DNA from: Thalassomonas sp. RHCl1 | GTDB taxonomy: Bacteria; Pseudomonadota; Gammaproteobacteria; Enterobacterales; Alteromonadaceae | Reading direction: 5' to 3' | NCBI RefSeq assembly: GCF_947387555.1 | Contig: NZ_CANDNZ010000020.1 | Location: 31,014 to 95,013 of the forward strand | Length of the DNA stretch: 64,000 bases | Shown: positions 1-8,069 of the stretch, piece after piece | Layout: each line of letters begins with the position of its first letter | How positions within the stretch are numbered: the first letter of the stretch is position 1 | The notes under the pieces: generated by a model | The model's database searches: none | Told to the model about the DNA's origin: nothing | What the model saw: only the letters and a program-made list of their open reading frames with translations | Program-made: the position numbers and the translations under genes

Positions 1-1550
1 TGTTGTGGCTGTTATATCCCCTGATCAAAGCCTGCCATGAATTTGCCCATGCTTTTGTGGTGAAATTTTGGGGGGGCGAAGTACATGACATGGGGATCAC
101 TTTGCTCATTTTTATGCCGGTACCTTATGTTGATGCTTCTTCTGCCTGGACCTTTCGGGAAAAAAGAAAACGTATCCTGGTGGGGGCGGCGGGGATCATG
201 GCGGAGTTGTTTCTGGCGGCCCTGGGATTATTTGTCTATCTGGCGGTGGAGCCGGGGATTGTCAGCCAGGCGGCATTGTTTACCTTTATGACCGGCACCA
301 TTTCAACCGTGCTTTTTAATGCCAATCCTCTGTTACGCTTTGACGGTTATTTTATCTTGCAGGATCAGCTTGAGATCCCGAATCTTGCCAGCCGCGCTTC
401 CCGTTATTACCTGTATTTGCTGCAACGTTACCTGTTTGCTTTCCCCCAGGCCCAATCACCGGTTACGGCTAGCGGCGAGCGGGGCTGGTTCCTCTGTTAT
501 GGTTTTGGCGCTTTTTTTTACCGGCTTTTTATGTTGACGGTGATCGTATTATTTTTGCTCAAGGACTATTTAATTGTTGGCGTGATTTTGGCCGTATGGG
601 CCATCAGCCTGCAAATTTTACTGCCGTTATGGCGGGGATTTTCTTTCCTGCTGGCCAGCGAGAAACTGGCCGGGCACAGGATAAGAGCCGTGACGGCGAT
701 GACAGGTATCATAGCTGTGCTCACCTGTGCCTTGTTTTTTATTCCCGTTCCCCATACCAGCTTTGCCCAAGGGGTGGTCTGGGTACCCGAGCAAGCACAA
801 ATATATGCCCCGGGTGAAGGTTTTGTTGAGACGGCCTATCTTGCTTCCGGCACCCCGGTTGAAGCCGATACTCCCCTGGTGGAGATGAAATCTGCGGTGT
901 TGGATAAAGATATTGCCGTACTTAAAGCTAAGTTGAAGCTATTGAAAATTGAACGGCAAAAAGCGTTAAAACAGCAGCCGGTGCAGCTTGAGATCATCAG
1001 CGAAGAAGCTTCGGCCATTGAGGCTGAACTGGCACAGCTTCAGCAGCAAAAGTCAGCCTTTAGTATAAAAAGCGGGCAGTCAGGTGTTTTTGTCTTGCCC
1101 GGCGATAAGCAACTTGCCGGGCAATACTTGCAGCAGGGAGAGCTGATTGGTTATGTTATCAGTCCTGAGCATCTTATCATCAGAGCCGTGGTTTCCCAGT
1201 CAGATATAGGCCTGGTCCGGAAAAAAAATAATACCGTGCAGATCCGGCTTGCCGAAGACCTCAATCAGGTCATCGACACACAAATTCTTAAAATGACGCC
1301 TGCGGGCAGCAAGCAGTTGCCCAGCCTGGCCTTATCGGTAGAGGGGGGAGGCAAAGTTGTGGTGCAGCGGGGAGAAGATGGTGCAATAAACAGCAAACAA
1401 GCCATGTTTCAAATTGATCTGGTATTACCTGAGGGGTTGTCGGTCAGCGGCTTGGGGGGCAGGGCTTTTGTCCGTTTTGATCATGGCAGTGAGCCCTTGG
1501 CGCAACAGTGGTTACGCCGTGGCCGACAGCTGGTATTAAGCCTGTTGTAA
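1..1550 (+). CDS. M50 (site-2-protease-like) membrane metalloprotease fused to HlyD-like region, 5'-truncated
   Basis: The reading frame is open to the left edge, so the N-terminus is missing; the TTG at 3 is not taken as the start. Visible near the left end is the zinc-binding HEFAH motif, followed about 95 residues later by NPLLRFDGY, which supplies the third metal ligand (Asp) typical of M50 peptidases. Several hydrophobic segments lie between and after these motifs, with the last near residues 230-250 of the visible part. The C-terminal half (from WVPEQAQIYAPGEG) resembles an HlyD/biotinyl-lipoyl adaptor: a short beta region, a charged coiled coil, then a second lipoyl-like half. M50 proteins with such a tail are known beside secretion adaptors and peptide-processing systems. 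The next gene is an HlyD-type adaptor, so a joint role in exporting or processing the LEPR-XLL proteins downstream is inferred. The substrate is unknown. Confidence 0.8.
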   Translation, partial: LWLLYPLIKACHEFAHAFVVKFWGGEVHDMGITLLIFMPVPYVDASSAWTFREKRKRILVGAAGIMAELFLAALGLFVYLAVEPGIVSQAALFTFMTGTISTVLFNANPLLRFDGYFILQDQLEIPNLASRASRYYLYLLQRYLFAFPQAQSPVTASGERGWFLCYGFGAFFYRLFMLTVIVLFLLKDYLIVGVILAVWAISLQILLPLWRGFSFLLASEKLAGHRIRAVTAMTGIIAVLTCALFFIPVPHTSFAQGVVWVPEQAQIYAPGEGFVETAYLASGTPVEADTPLVEMKSAVLDKDIAVLKAKLKLLKIERQKALKQQPVQLEIISEEASAIEAELAQLQQQKSAFSIKSGQSGVFVLPGDKQLAGQYLQQGELIGYVISPEHLIIRAVVSQSDIGLVRKKNNTVQIRLAEDLNQVIDTQILKMTPAGSKQLPSLALSVEGGGKVVVQRGEDGAINSKQAMFQIDLVLPEGLSVSGLGGRAFVRFDHGSEPLAQQWLRRGRQLVLSLL

Positions 1551-1957
1551 GTACATAGTGAAGTTAAGTTTTGCCTGAGCGGCTGTGGGTTCGGCTGTTT
1601 TAATCTTCCCGCGGTTTATCTTTTGCGCATCCGTCATTTGTTTCATCTGTATTTTCATTTTATTCGGCAAATATTTCGCTGTTTCGTCATTTTTTTCTTT
1701 CCTCCGGGTAAACCTGAATCGGTTTGGTTTTTCAGGGAAATACAATTAATCCCATGAAAGACAATGTCTTGGTTTTTTTCGCCCGGGATTGAGAACGAAA
1801 TTTACTTTTTGGTGCAAAATTTGCTCCCTTCGTTAGGATGTTCCGTCTTGGGTAATAGGGAATGCAATGCCACTGTTATCATCTTTTTCTCATTACGGGG
1901 CGCTTGATTGGCTGTTTGCGGCGGCTGTTGGCAATCATGATGAGCAGGAAATGAGCG
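1551..1957. other. 407-bp intergenic region between M50 and HlyD genes
   Basis: No convincing long gene. A small inverted repeat at 1758-1770 (AAGACA-A-TGTCTT) is followed by GG and seven T and could be a weak terminator of the M50 gene. A 35-codon ORF (1867-1974, start ATG, preceded by TAGGGA) overlaps the start of the next gene and shares the AGGAAATGAGCG ribosome-binding area; whether it is translated is unknown. No clear sigma-70 promoter was found. Confidence 0.4.
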
Positions 1958-4189
1958 ATGAAAAAATACTATAAATCAAAAGTGTTTCTCTTACTCGTTG
2001 GCAGTATGTTATTAGCTAAGGTTGGCGCCGAACAAATATCGAAAAATCATCAAAGCAGCGCTTTACCAGAATTTGATTGCCTGATCGAACCAGGGGAAGT
2101 GGTTGATGTCGGCAGTCCGGCCCCGGGCGTGATTGAAAAAGTCTTTGTCGATCGCGGTGATTATGTTGCATTGGGAGAGCCTTTGTCGAAACTCGACTCT
2201 TCGGTAGAGCAAGCCGCACTTGAACTTGCCCGTACCCGGGCCAGCTCAACCGTGGAAATTGAACTGTCCCGTGAAAATGCCGAATTCAGTAAACGTTTAC
2301 ACTTACGTAACCAGGCGCTTTTTAGTAAGTCGGCTATTTCTTCCCATGAGATGGATCGTCTGGCAACCGAACAAACCGTGGCCGAAATGTATCAGCAGGA
2401 GGCAAAAAATAAAAATGAAATAGCAAAAATGGAGTACCGGCGGGCGCTGGAGGTGGTCAACCAGAAAACTATTTTCAGCCCTATTAACGGTGTGGTCATG
2501 GAAAAATATAAGTCGGCGGGAGAGTATGTTGAAAATGAGCCGTTATTGAGGGTGGCGCAATTGCATCCCTTGCGCATTGAAGTCATTGTTGCGGCGGATT
2601 ATTGGGGACAACTTATCCCGGGACAAACAGCACAGGTGACCCCTGAGTTTAGCGGCCTGGATACGCAAATGGCAAACATAGAGCGTATCGATCCTGTGGT
2701 AGACAGTGCCAGCGGTACCTTCAGGGTGCAGCTGGCTTTGCCTAACCCGGAGCATAAAATTGCTGCCGGACTGAAGTGCCAGCTGGCTTTTATGCATCAG
2801 CATGAACAGCTTGAACCGAAAAAACACGCCCGTTTTTCCGTGGAGAAAAAGCCTTTTGCTGCTGATGAGGTGAGCGCTAAAGGAGTGAAAAAAACGGAGA
2901 AAGCTCTTCAGCTATTTTCGCAGGAAAATGTCGGGCATGTCCGGGAAAAACCTGCCGTGAGCGTCAATGGTTATGTGGTACGCAGCAAGATTTTAAGTGA
3001 ACAGAAGCAGGTAAAGGGGTTTACCAATCGCTTAAAAGCCGAAAAAATTAGTGATTATTATGTACAAAGCATAAAAGGTGAAGGCTATCGGGTTTCTCTG
3101 GGGCTTTACCGAAACCGGGACAATGCCCTCGGCCGGGCTAAAAAGCTCACCACCTTAGGGTTTGAGGTGGAACTGAGTCCGCGTTATAAAAGACAAAAAA
3201 CGTCCGTAGCAGTGCTAAGTGGCGGCATTGAAAAAAGGGAGGTAAAGCCAGAGGCGGCAGATCAGGTCTCTGCTTTGTTAACTAAAGAAGCAAAGGCTAA
3301 AATGCCTCAGCTTAGCTTAAAGGCAAGTGCAACAGACAAGGGGCGTAAACTTGATACCGGAAGTTCCCGCAAGCAAGTAACAGTAGAGAAAAAGCAGCAG
3401 GGAGCTGCAAGTGTTAACGGCTATTTTGTGCGTAGTGCCTCTTTGCCCGAACGAGCTCAGGTTAAAGCACTCAGTGTCCGTTTAAAAACACAAAATATCC
3501 ATGATTTTTATGTACAAAAGGTAAAAGGGCAAACTGGCTATCAGATGTCTCTGGGACTTTATCGCGGTCGGGAAAATGCGCTTCGCCGGGTTAAAACTTT
3601 GCAAGATTTAGGCTTTGAAGTTGAACTCATCCCCCGTTACCGGGCCTGTAGTTCTTGCCCGGCAAAAGCTTTGATGGCGAAGGCTAAAGCCAAACCTTTG
3701 CCAGTTGTCGCAAAAGTGAAAGCCGCAGAGAAAACGCCTGTGCTGACTTTGCCTGCCGGTGCCGGCACCTCGACTCATCAAGCGCAAAGGGCTGCCGGGA
3801 TAATCCGTGATTATGCGGTTTATAGTGTGCCCTTTTTACAGCAAACTCAGGTCAAGGCATTCACGGCGCGTTTAAAAGCAAAAAATATTCGTGATTTTTA
3901 TGTTAAAAAAGCCAGGGGAGAGCAGGAGTATACCGTGGCTTTAGGGGTGTACAAGCAGCTCGGCAATGCCCTTGGGCGGGTCACAAACCTGAAGTCTCTT
4001 GGTTTTGAGGTCGCGCTTAATCCGCGTTATAAAAAATGTAACAGTTGTCAGTTGAGCGGCCCGGCAAAAAGCCGAAAAATAACCGGTCAGATGACTTTGG
4101 AGGCTGATAAGCTGTCCCGGATCGTTACGGATAACAGCAGGTACAGCTCTGATGTGGAAACCTTTGCACAAATGAAGGTTGCGCCTTGA
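1958..4189 (+). CDS. HlyD/RND-type periplasmic adaptor with three C-terminal SPOR-like repeats
   Basis: The start at 1958 follows an AGGAAATGAGCG ribosome-binding site and gives a signal peptide (basic MKKYYK, hydrophobic stretch, likely cut after KVGA). Residues about 39-75 form a lipoyl-like half (SPAPGVIEKVFVDRGDYV), 75-160 a charged coiled coil, then the second half (FSPINGVVMEKYKSAGEYV) and a beta-barrel region to about residue 275, as in membrane-fusion proteins of type I secretion or RND pumps. After that come three related segments of about 75 residues (about 335-410, 485-560, 615-690), each with Y-V-R-S, a Q-V-K-x-F/L helix and a GLYR...LGFEVEL ending. This resembles the SPOR fold that binds peptidoglycan glycans. 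Repeats 2 and 3 are followed by CSSC and CNSC pairs; repeat 1 is not. At 743 residues it is far longer than usual adaptors (about 350-450). It ends overlapping the next gene by 4 bp. Confidence 0.8.
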   Translation: MKKYYKSKVFLLLVGSMLLAKVGAEQISKNHQSSALPEFDCLIEPGEVVDVGSPAPGVIEKVFVDRGDYVALGEPLSKLDSSVEQAALELARTRASSTVEIELSRENAEFSKRLHLRNQALFSKSAISSHEMDRLATEQTVAEMYQQEAKNKNEIAKMEYRRALEVVNQKTIFSPINGVVMEKYKSAGEYVENEPLLRVAQLHPLRIEVIVAADYWGQLIPGQTAQVTPEFSGLDTQMANIERIDPVVDSASGTFRVQLALPNPEHKIAAGLKCQLAFMHQHEQLEPKKHARFSVEKKPFAADEVSAKGVKKTEKALQLFSQENVGHVREKPAVSVNGYVVRSKILSEQKQVKGFTNRLKAEKISDYYVQSIKGEGYRVSLGLYRNRDNALGRAKKLTTLGFEVELSPRYKRQKTSVAVLSGGIEKREVKPEAADQVSALLTKEAKAKMPQLSLKASATDKGRKLDTGSSRKQVTVEKKQQGAASVNGYFVRSASLPERAQVKALSVRLKTQNIHDFYVQKVKGQTGYQMSLGLYRGRENALRRVKTLQDLGFEVELIPRYRACSSCPAKALMAKAKAKPLPVVAKVKAAEKTPVLTLPAGAGTSTHQAQRAAGIIRDYAVYSVPFLQQTQVKAFTARLKAKNIRDFYVKKARGEQEYTVALGVYKQLGNALGRVTNLKSLGFEVALNPRYKKCNSCQLSGPAKSRKITGQMTLEADKLSRIVTDNSRYSSDVETFAQMKVAP

Positions 4190-7100
4190 GCGTAACTTGC
4201 AGGGATGTCAAAGCTAATAAAGCCGGGGATAAGCTGGTGTTGTGCAGACAATCCCCTGTGCTTATGGAAGTACTGGAGCCGCGTTTACTGTATTCGGCAG
4301 ATTTGCTGGCGGGAACGGTTGAGTTCAACCATTTTGATCCGGATCTGCAAGAAGATGTTCAAACGCGGTTGAATATTCTGGCCCGGGCAGAAAGTGAGCG
4401 GCCAACGGCAACTTGGCTCATAGGGCCAGCAAATGCAGATGTTTCTTTCGTTAATGCCGACAGCTCTTTTCATTCCCCGACCGGGGACAATGCTATCAGC
4501 CGGGATAGCTTGACCTATAAAGTCGATGACGGCACCAGTGATTCTAATATTGCGACTGTGGCTATGAAAGCTATGGTGGATGATGATCCCCCTGCTGTAG
4601 TAAACCAAAGCATGACGGTGGCAGAAGGGGCAAGCAATGTTGCCCTGACCTTAAATCATTTGCAAAGTACCGATGTCGATAGTGATGATGCCAGCCTCAT
4701 TTATACTGTTACCGATGTCAGTCACGGCACCTTGTATATCAATGGTACCCCCTGGTACCGATCCGGTATTGGCGCAAATGATACTTTTAGCCAGCAAGAT
4801 ATCATTGATGGCAAGGTGCGTTATTCCCATGATGGCAGTAATACTGCCTTTGACAGTTTTACTTATAGTGTTGAAGACGGGGTCGGCAATCAAACGGCGG
4901 GACAGACTTTTATCATTTCGGTCACACCTGTGGCTAACCCTTCGCCTACCGTGGATAATTATCCCCCCACCGTGATTAACCAGAGCATGACAGTGGCAGA
5001 AGGGGCGGATAATACCCCGTTGACACTGGCCGAGTTGCAAAGTAGCGATAGTCATACCAGCGATAAAACACTGCTTTATACTGTAGGCAATGTCGCTAAC
5101 GGGCATTTATTGATTAACGGCAGTGCCTGGGCTGCCGGCAGCAATGATACTTTTACCCAGCAAGATATTATCAATGGCAAAGTGTTGTATTCCCATGACG
5201 GCAGCAATACTTTATCTGATAATTTTACTTTTAGCGTTAAAGATGTTTTCGGTAACCTGCATAGTGAACAAAGTTTTGCTATTACCGTGATGCCTGTCGA
5301 TGATGATACCGCGGTTGTGGTTAATCAACATCTGACGGTGACGGAAGGGGAAGTTAATATTGCACTGTCCTTAAATGAGTTACAAAGCACGGATGCCGAT
5401 AGCGATGATGCCGCTTTGCTTTATACCGTAACTAATGTCAGCCACGGCACTTTAACCATTAATGGCAGTCTCTGGGCTTACGGCAGCAACGATAGTTTTA
5501 CCCAACAAGATATTATCAATGGCAAAGTCTTATACTCCCATGACGACAGCAATAGCGATGTTGACAGTTTCCATTTTACTTTAGCCGATCCGGCAGAAAA
5601 CCTGCTTATTGAGCAGGTATTTACCATTAAGATCAATCGTGTTGATGATGATCCTTCACAGATTTTTGGTGATATCAGCTTTAGCGGTAGTGAAGGGAAT
5701 ATAGCCAGCGGGGAGCTCAGTGCCAGTGATCTTGATGGCCTGAGCGACGGTAACTATTTTAGTGCCGGTCATGGCACTTATGGCTGGGCTGAAATAGACC
5801 CCGAAACAGGAGCCTGGTCTTATACGCCAACAGATAATAACTGGTTTGGCAGTGACAGCTTTATTGTCACCGTGACTGATGATTTAGGGGGAGTCACGGA
5901 GCAGTTGGTGACTGTCAGGCTGGCAGGTGTTGATGATGCGGCGCAGATCAGCGGTGACCTCTATTTTAGCGGCAGTGAAGGGGATAAAGTGAGCGGCGAT
6001 ATTAATGCCAGCGATGCCGATGGTCTTACCGACCAGAGCTATTTTTCGGTGGATTTTGCAAGTCATGGCCTGGTGGAGATAGATGCCCAAACGGGCAACT
6101 GGCTTTTTACGGCAAATGACAGCAACTGGTTTGGCAGTGACAGTTTTACCGTCACGGTAACCGATGATTTGGGCGGCACCAGCACTGAAATCGTCTTGAT
6201 TGAACTTACCGGGGTCAATGATCCGGCAATCATCCTGGGAGATACGGCCGGCAGCTTGTTGGCAAATACAGATATCAGTGCCGAATTGGTAACCTCAGGG
6301 CTATTATCCATAGCCGATCCTGATCCCGGGGAAGCCCGCTTTGTCGCCGACACCTTGGCCGGATATTATGGGGAGCTGCAAATCGACAGCCAGGGCCAGT
6401 GGTTTTATTATGGCGATAACAACCAAGAGGTTATCCGGGCACTGGGTGAAAATGAAAAGGTGACGGAGCAGTTTACGGTAACCAGTGCCGACGGCACAAC
6501 ACAGCAAGTGATGATCACTATTAACGGTGTCAACGATGCACCGGTTATGCTTTATTCCCTGGCCGATCAGGTATTGAACCCTGAGAGTCATTTAAAGCTT
6601 ATCTTTAGAGAAAATACTTTTATCGACCCCGACAGTAACGATAGCCTGGTCTATAGCCTGGTACAGGCGGATGGCTCCCCTTTGCCCGACTGGGTAAGCT
6701 TTAATGCCGAAAGTCTTACCCTCAGCGGTATAGCTGGTGCTAAAGACGCCGGCACCCTTACTTTGAAACTTATAGCAGATGACGGCGGCGCTCGTGCGAC
6801 AGGGACCTTCTCGTTGACTGTTAATATGCCGCAGACTGCCGGTACGCCGTTAACTTCGGTGACGGAAAACACAGAAAAAATAAGTCCTGGGACAGAAAAG
6901 TTGGAGGAAGAATCGGTACTAACAGAGAGTGAAGTGACGGGTGAGGAAGCTCAAGCCCCTCAGGCGGATAAATCTGCTGTGACTTCGAATAGATCGAATA
7001 ACACATTGGCGAGCCTGCAACAGGTAAATATCAGTCAGCATGGCCGCTATCAGGGGGCGACTTTTTCGTCTGTGCCGTTTGCATATGTGGCGGGAGAGAC

Positions 7101-7590
7101 CAATGAGGTTGTCGGTAAGGCAATAACAAGCGAGGTTAAAGAAGTTTATCAGCAAGCCAAGGCATTAGAGCTTCTTGATCTGATCCCCTTGAATTTTTCA
7201 GGGCAAGAAGCTTTTGAGTTGTTAACCGAGGACCAGCGTATTGTCCGGGATAATGACGACTTCTTCCGGGAGCTGGATCAAATGCGCCGTGAGCTGAATG
7301 AGTCGGTCGCAGAGGAAGAGCTCGAAGCTGCTGTCGTGACAGAAGTAACTATGGGGGCAACTTTGTCGGTTTCTGTAGGGGTGCTTGCCTGGATTTTACG
7401 GGCAGGTTCTTTGATGGCCAGTTTCCTGTCCGTGATTCCTTTGTGGAAACAGTTTGATTTAATGCCGGTGTTGGGGGAGCAGGCAGTGAAGCCAGCCCGG
7501 CCTTTAAAGGAGGAGCAAGTTGACGAGCCGGAGGCACTGGAGGAAAGTATTTTTGATTCAGAAGGTGAAAACACTGATGAGTCCAGATAA
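4186..7590 (+). CDS. LEPR-XLL repeat protein, short paralogue (cadherin-like/VCBS repeats, C-terminal hydrophobic domain)
   Basis: The TTG start overlaps the stop of the adaptor gene (TTGA) and has AAGG seven bases upstream; it puts the LEPRLLYSADLL motif at residue 30, nearly where the larger paralogue has it. There is no Sec signal peptide. In order: LEPR-XLL motif (30-41); a degenerate Big-like piece (about 84-128); three cadherin-3/CSPG-like units of about 115 residues (136-490), each with VNQSMTVAEG, a TLYINGxxW-type strand and QQDIIDGKV; two units starting FSGSEG (492-680); a VCBS-like unit (to about 785); an Ig-like unit (to about 882); an acidic linker; and a C-terminal domain with RDNxxFFRELDQMRRELNES and a hydrophobic stretch (about 1055-1095). 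It lacks the DUF4347 and LamG domains of its neighbour. A surface or envelope-anchored adhesin is the likely role; the ligand is unknown. Confidence 0.8.
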   Translation: MSVTCRDVKANKAGDKLVLCRQSPVLMEVLEPRLLYSADLLAGTVEFNHFDPDLQEDVQTRLNILARAESERPTATWLIGPANADVSFVNADSSFHSPTGDNAISRDSLTYKVDDGTSDSNIATVAMKAMVDDDPPAVVNQSMTVAEGASNVALTLNHLQSTDVDSDDASLIYTVTDVSHGTLYINGTPWYRSGIGANDTFSQQDIIDGKVRYSHDGSNTAFDSFTYSVEDGVGNQTAGQTFIISVTPVANPSPTVDNYPPTVINQSMTVAEGADNTPLTLAELQSSDSHTSDKTLLYTVGNVANGHLLINGSAWAAGSNDTFTQQDIINGKVLYSHDGSNTLSDNFTFSVKDVFGNLHSEQSFAITVMPVDDDTAVVVNQHLTVTEGEVNIALSLNELQSTDADSDDAALLYTVTNVSHGTLTINGSLWAYGSNDSFTQQDIINGKVLYSHDDSNSDVDSFHFTLADPAENLLIEQVFTIKINRVDDDPSQIFGDISFSGSEGNIASGELSASDLDGLSDGNYFSAGHGTYGWAEIDPETGAWSYTPTDNNWFGSDSFIVTVTDDLGGVTEQLVTVRLAGVDDAAQISGDLYFSGSEGDKVSGDINASDADGLTDQSYFSVDFASHGLVEIDAQTGNWLFTANDSNWFGSDSFTVTVTDDLGGTSTEIVLIELTGVNDPAIILGDTAGSLLANTDISAELVTSGLLSIADPDPGEARFVADTLAGYYGELQIDSQGQWFYYGDNNQEVIRALGENEKVTEQFTVTSADGTTQQVMITINGVNDAPVMLYSLADQVLNPESHLKLIFRENTFIDPDSNDSLVYSLVQADGSPLPDWVSFNAESLTLSGIAGAKDAGTLTLKLIADDGGARATGTFSLTVNMPQTAGTPLTSVTENTEKISPGTEKLEEESVLTESEVTGEEAQAPQADKSAVTSNRSNNTLASLQQVNISQHGRYQGATFSSVPFAYVAGETNEVVGKAITSEVKEVYQQAKALELLDLIPLNFSGQEAFELLTEDQRIVRDNDDFFRELDQMRRELNESVAEEELEAAVVTEVTMGATLSVSVGVLAWILRAGSLMASFLSVIPLWKQFDLMPVLGEQAVKPARPLKEEQVDEPEALEESIFDSEGENTDESR

Positions 7591-8069
7591 TGTGTATGCC
7601 TGCAGAAGGGCGGCAAAACAAGTTATTGCTCCGGGCGTATGGAAATTAAGCCGGAGTTTACCTGTCGATTATGCTGAATATCAGTCACCGGCTATAATTA
7701 ATGGCTGTTATGCTTGCTGTATTGACTTGTTGTCCTGGTTTAATACAAAGGCATTGATGATTTGCTTGGCCGACTTGGAGCTCTGCGAGCTATATGTCAG
7801 TATAGGATAAAGGGATTTATTGTGGCTTCAGGACTTTATCAACATTTTAAAAGTACCTTTACCCGGGGGAGAAGCCATCAACTAAACAGGGGGGGGACTG
7901 AGCCTGAACTTTGTGATAAAAAGAGTGTACAACCGGGGAAACTGCTCAGGGCGCACTCAGAAAAAAAGCGAATATCTCATCCAGTTATAAATTTTACCTT
8001 CCAAGTTTTTTACAAAAAAATTATTCATAGTGTTTGTTCGGTGTTTATGTCGCTGTTAAAGGCGGTATT
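7591..8069. other. 479-bp region between the two LEPR-XLL genes
   Basis: No confident gene. A TATAAT at 7693-7698 lacks a good -35 element. An ORF of 83 codons (GTG 7822 to 8073) overlaps the downstream ATG through ATGA and is preceded by AAAGGGA. Its product is basic with no recognisable motif, so it is left as a possibility only. The stretch just before the giant gene is AT-rich. Confidence 0.35.

Noticed and set aside
1536..1745. Minus-strand ORF of 69 codons after the M50 gene
   Set aside because: No motif and no clear ribosome-binding site; low-complexity basic product typical of chance ORFs.
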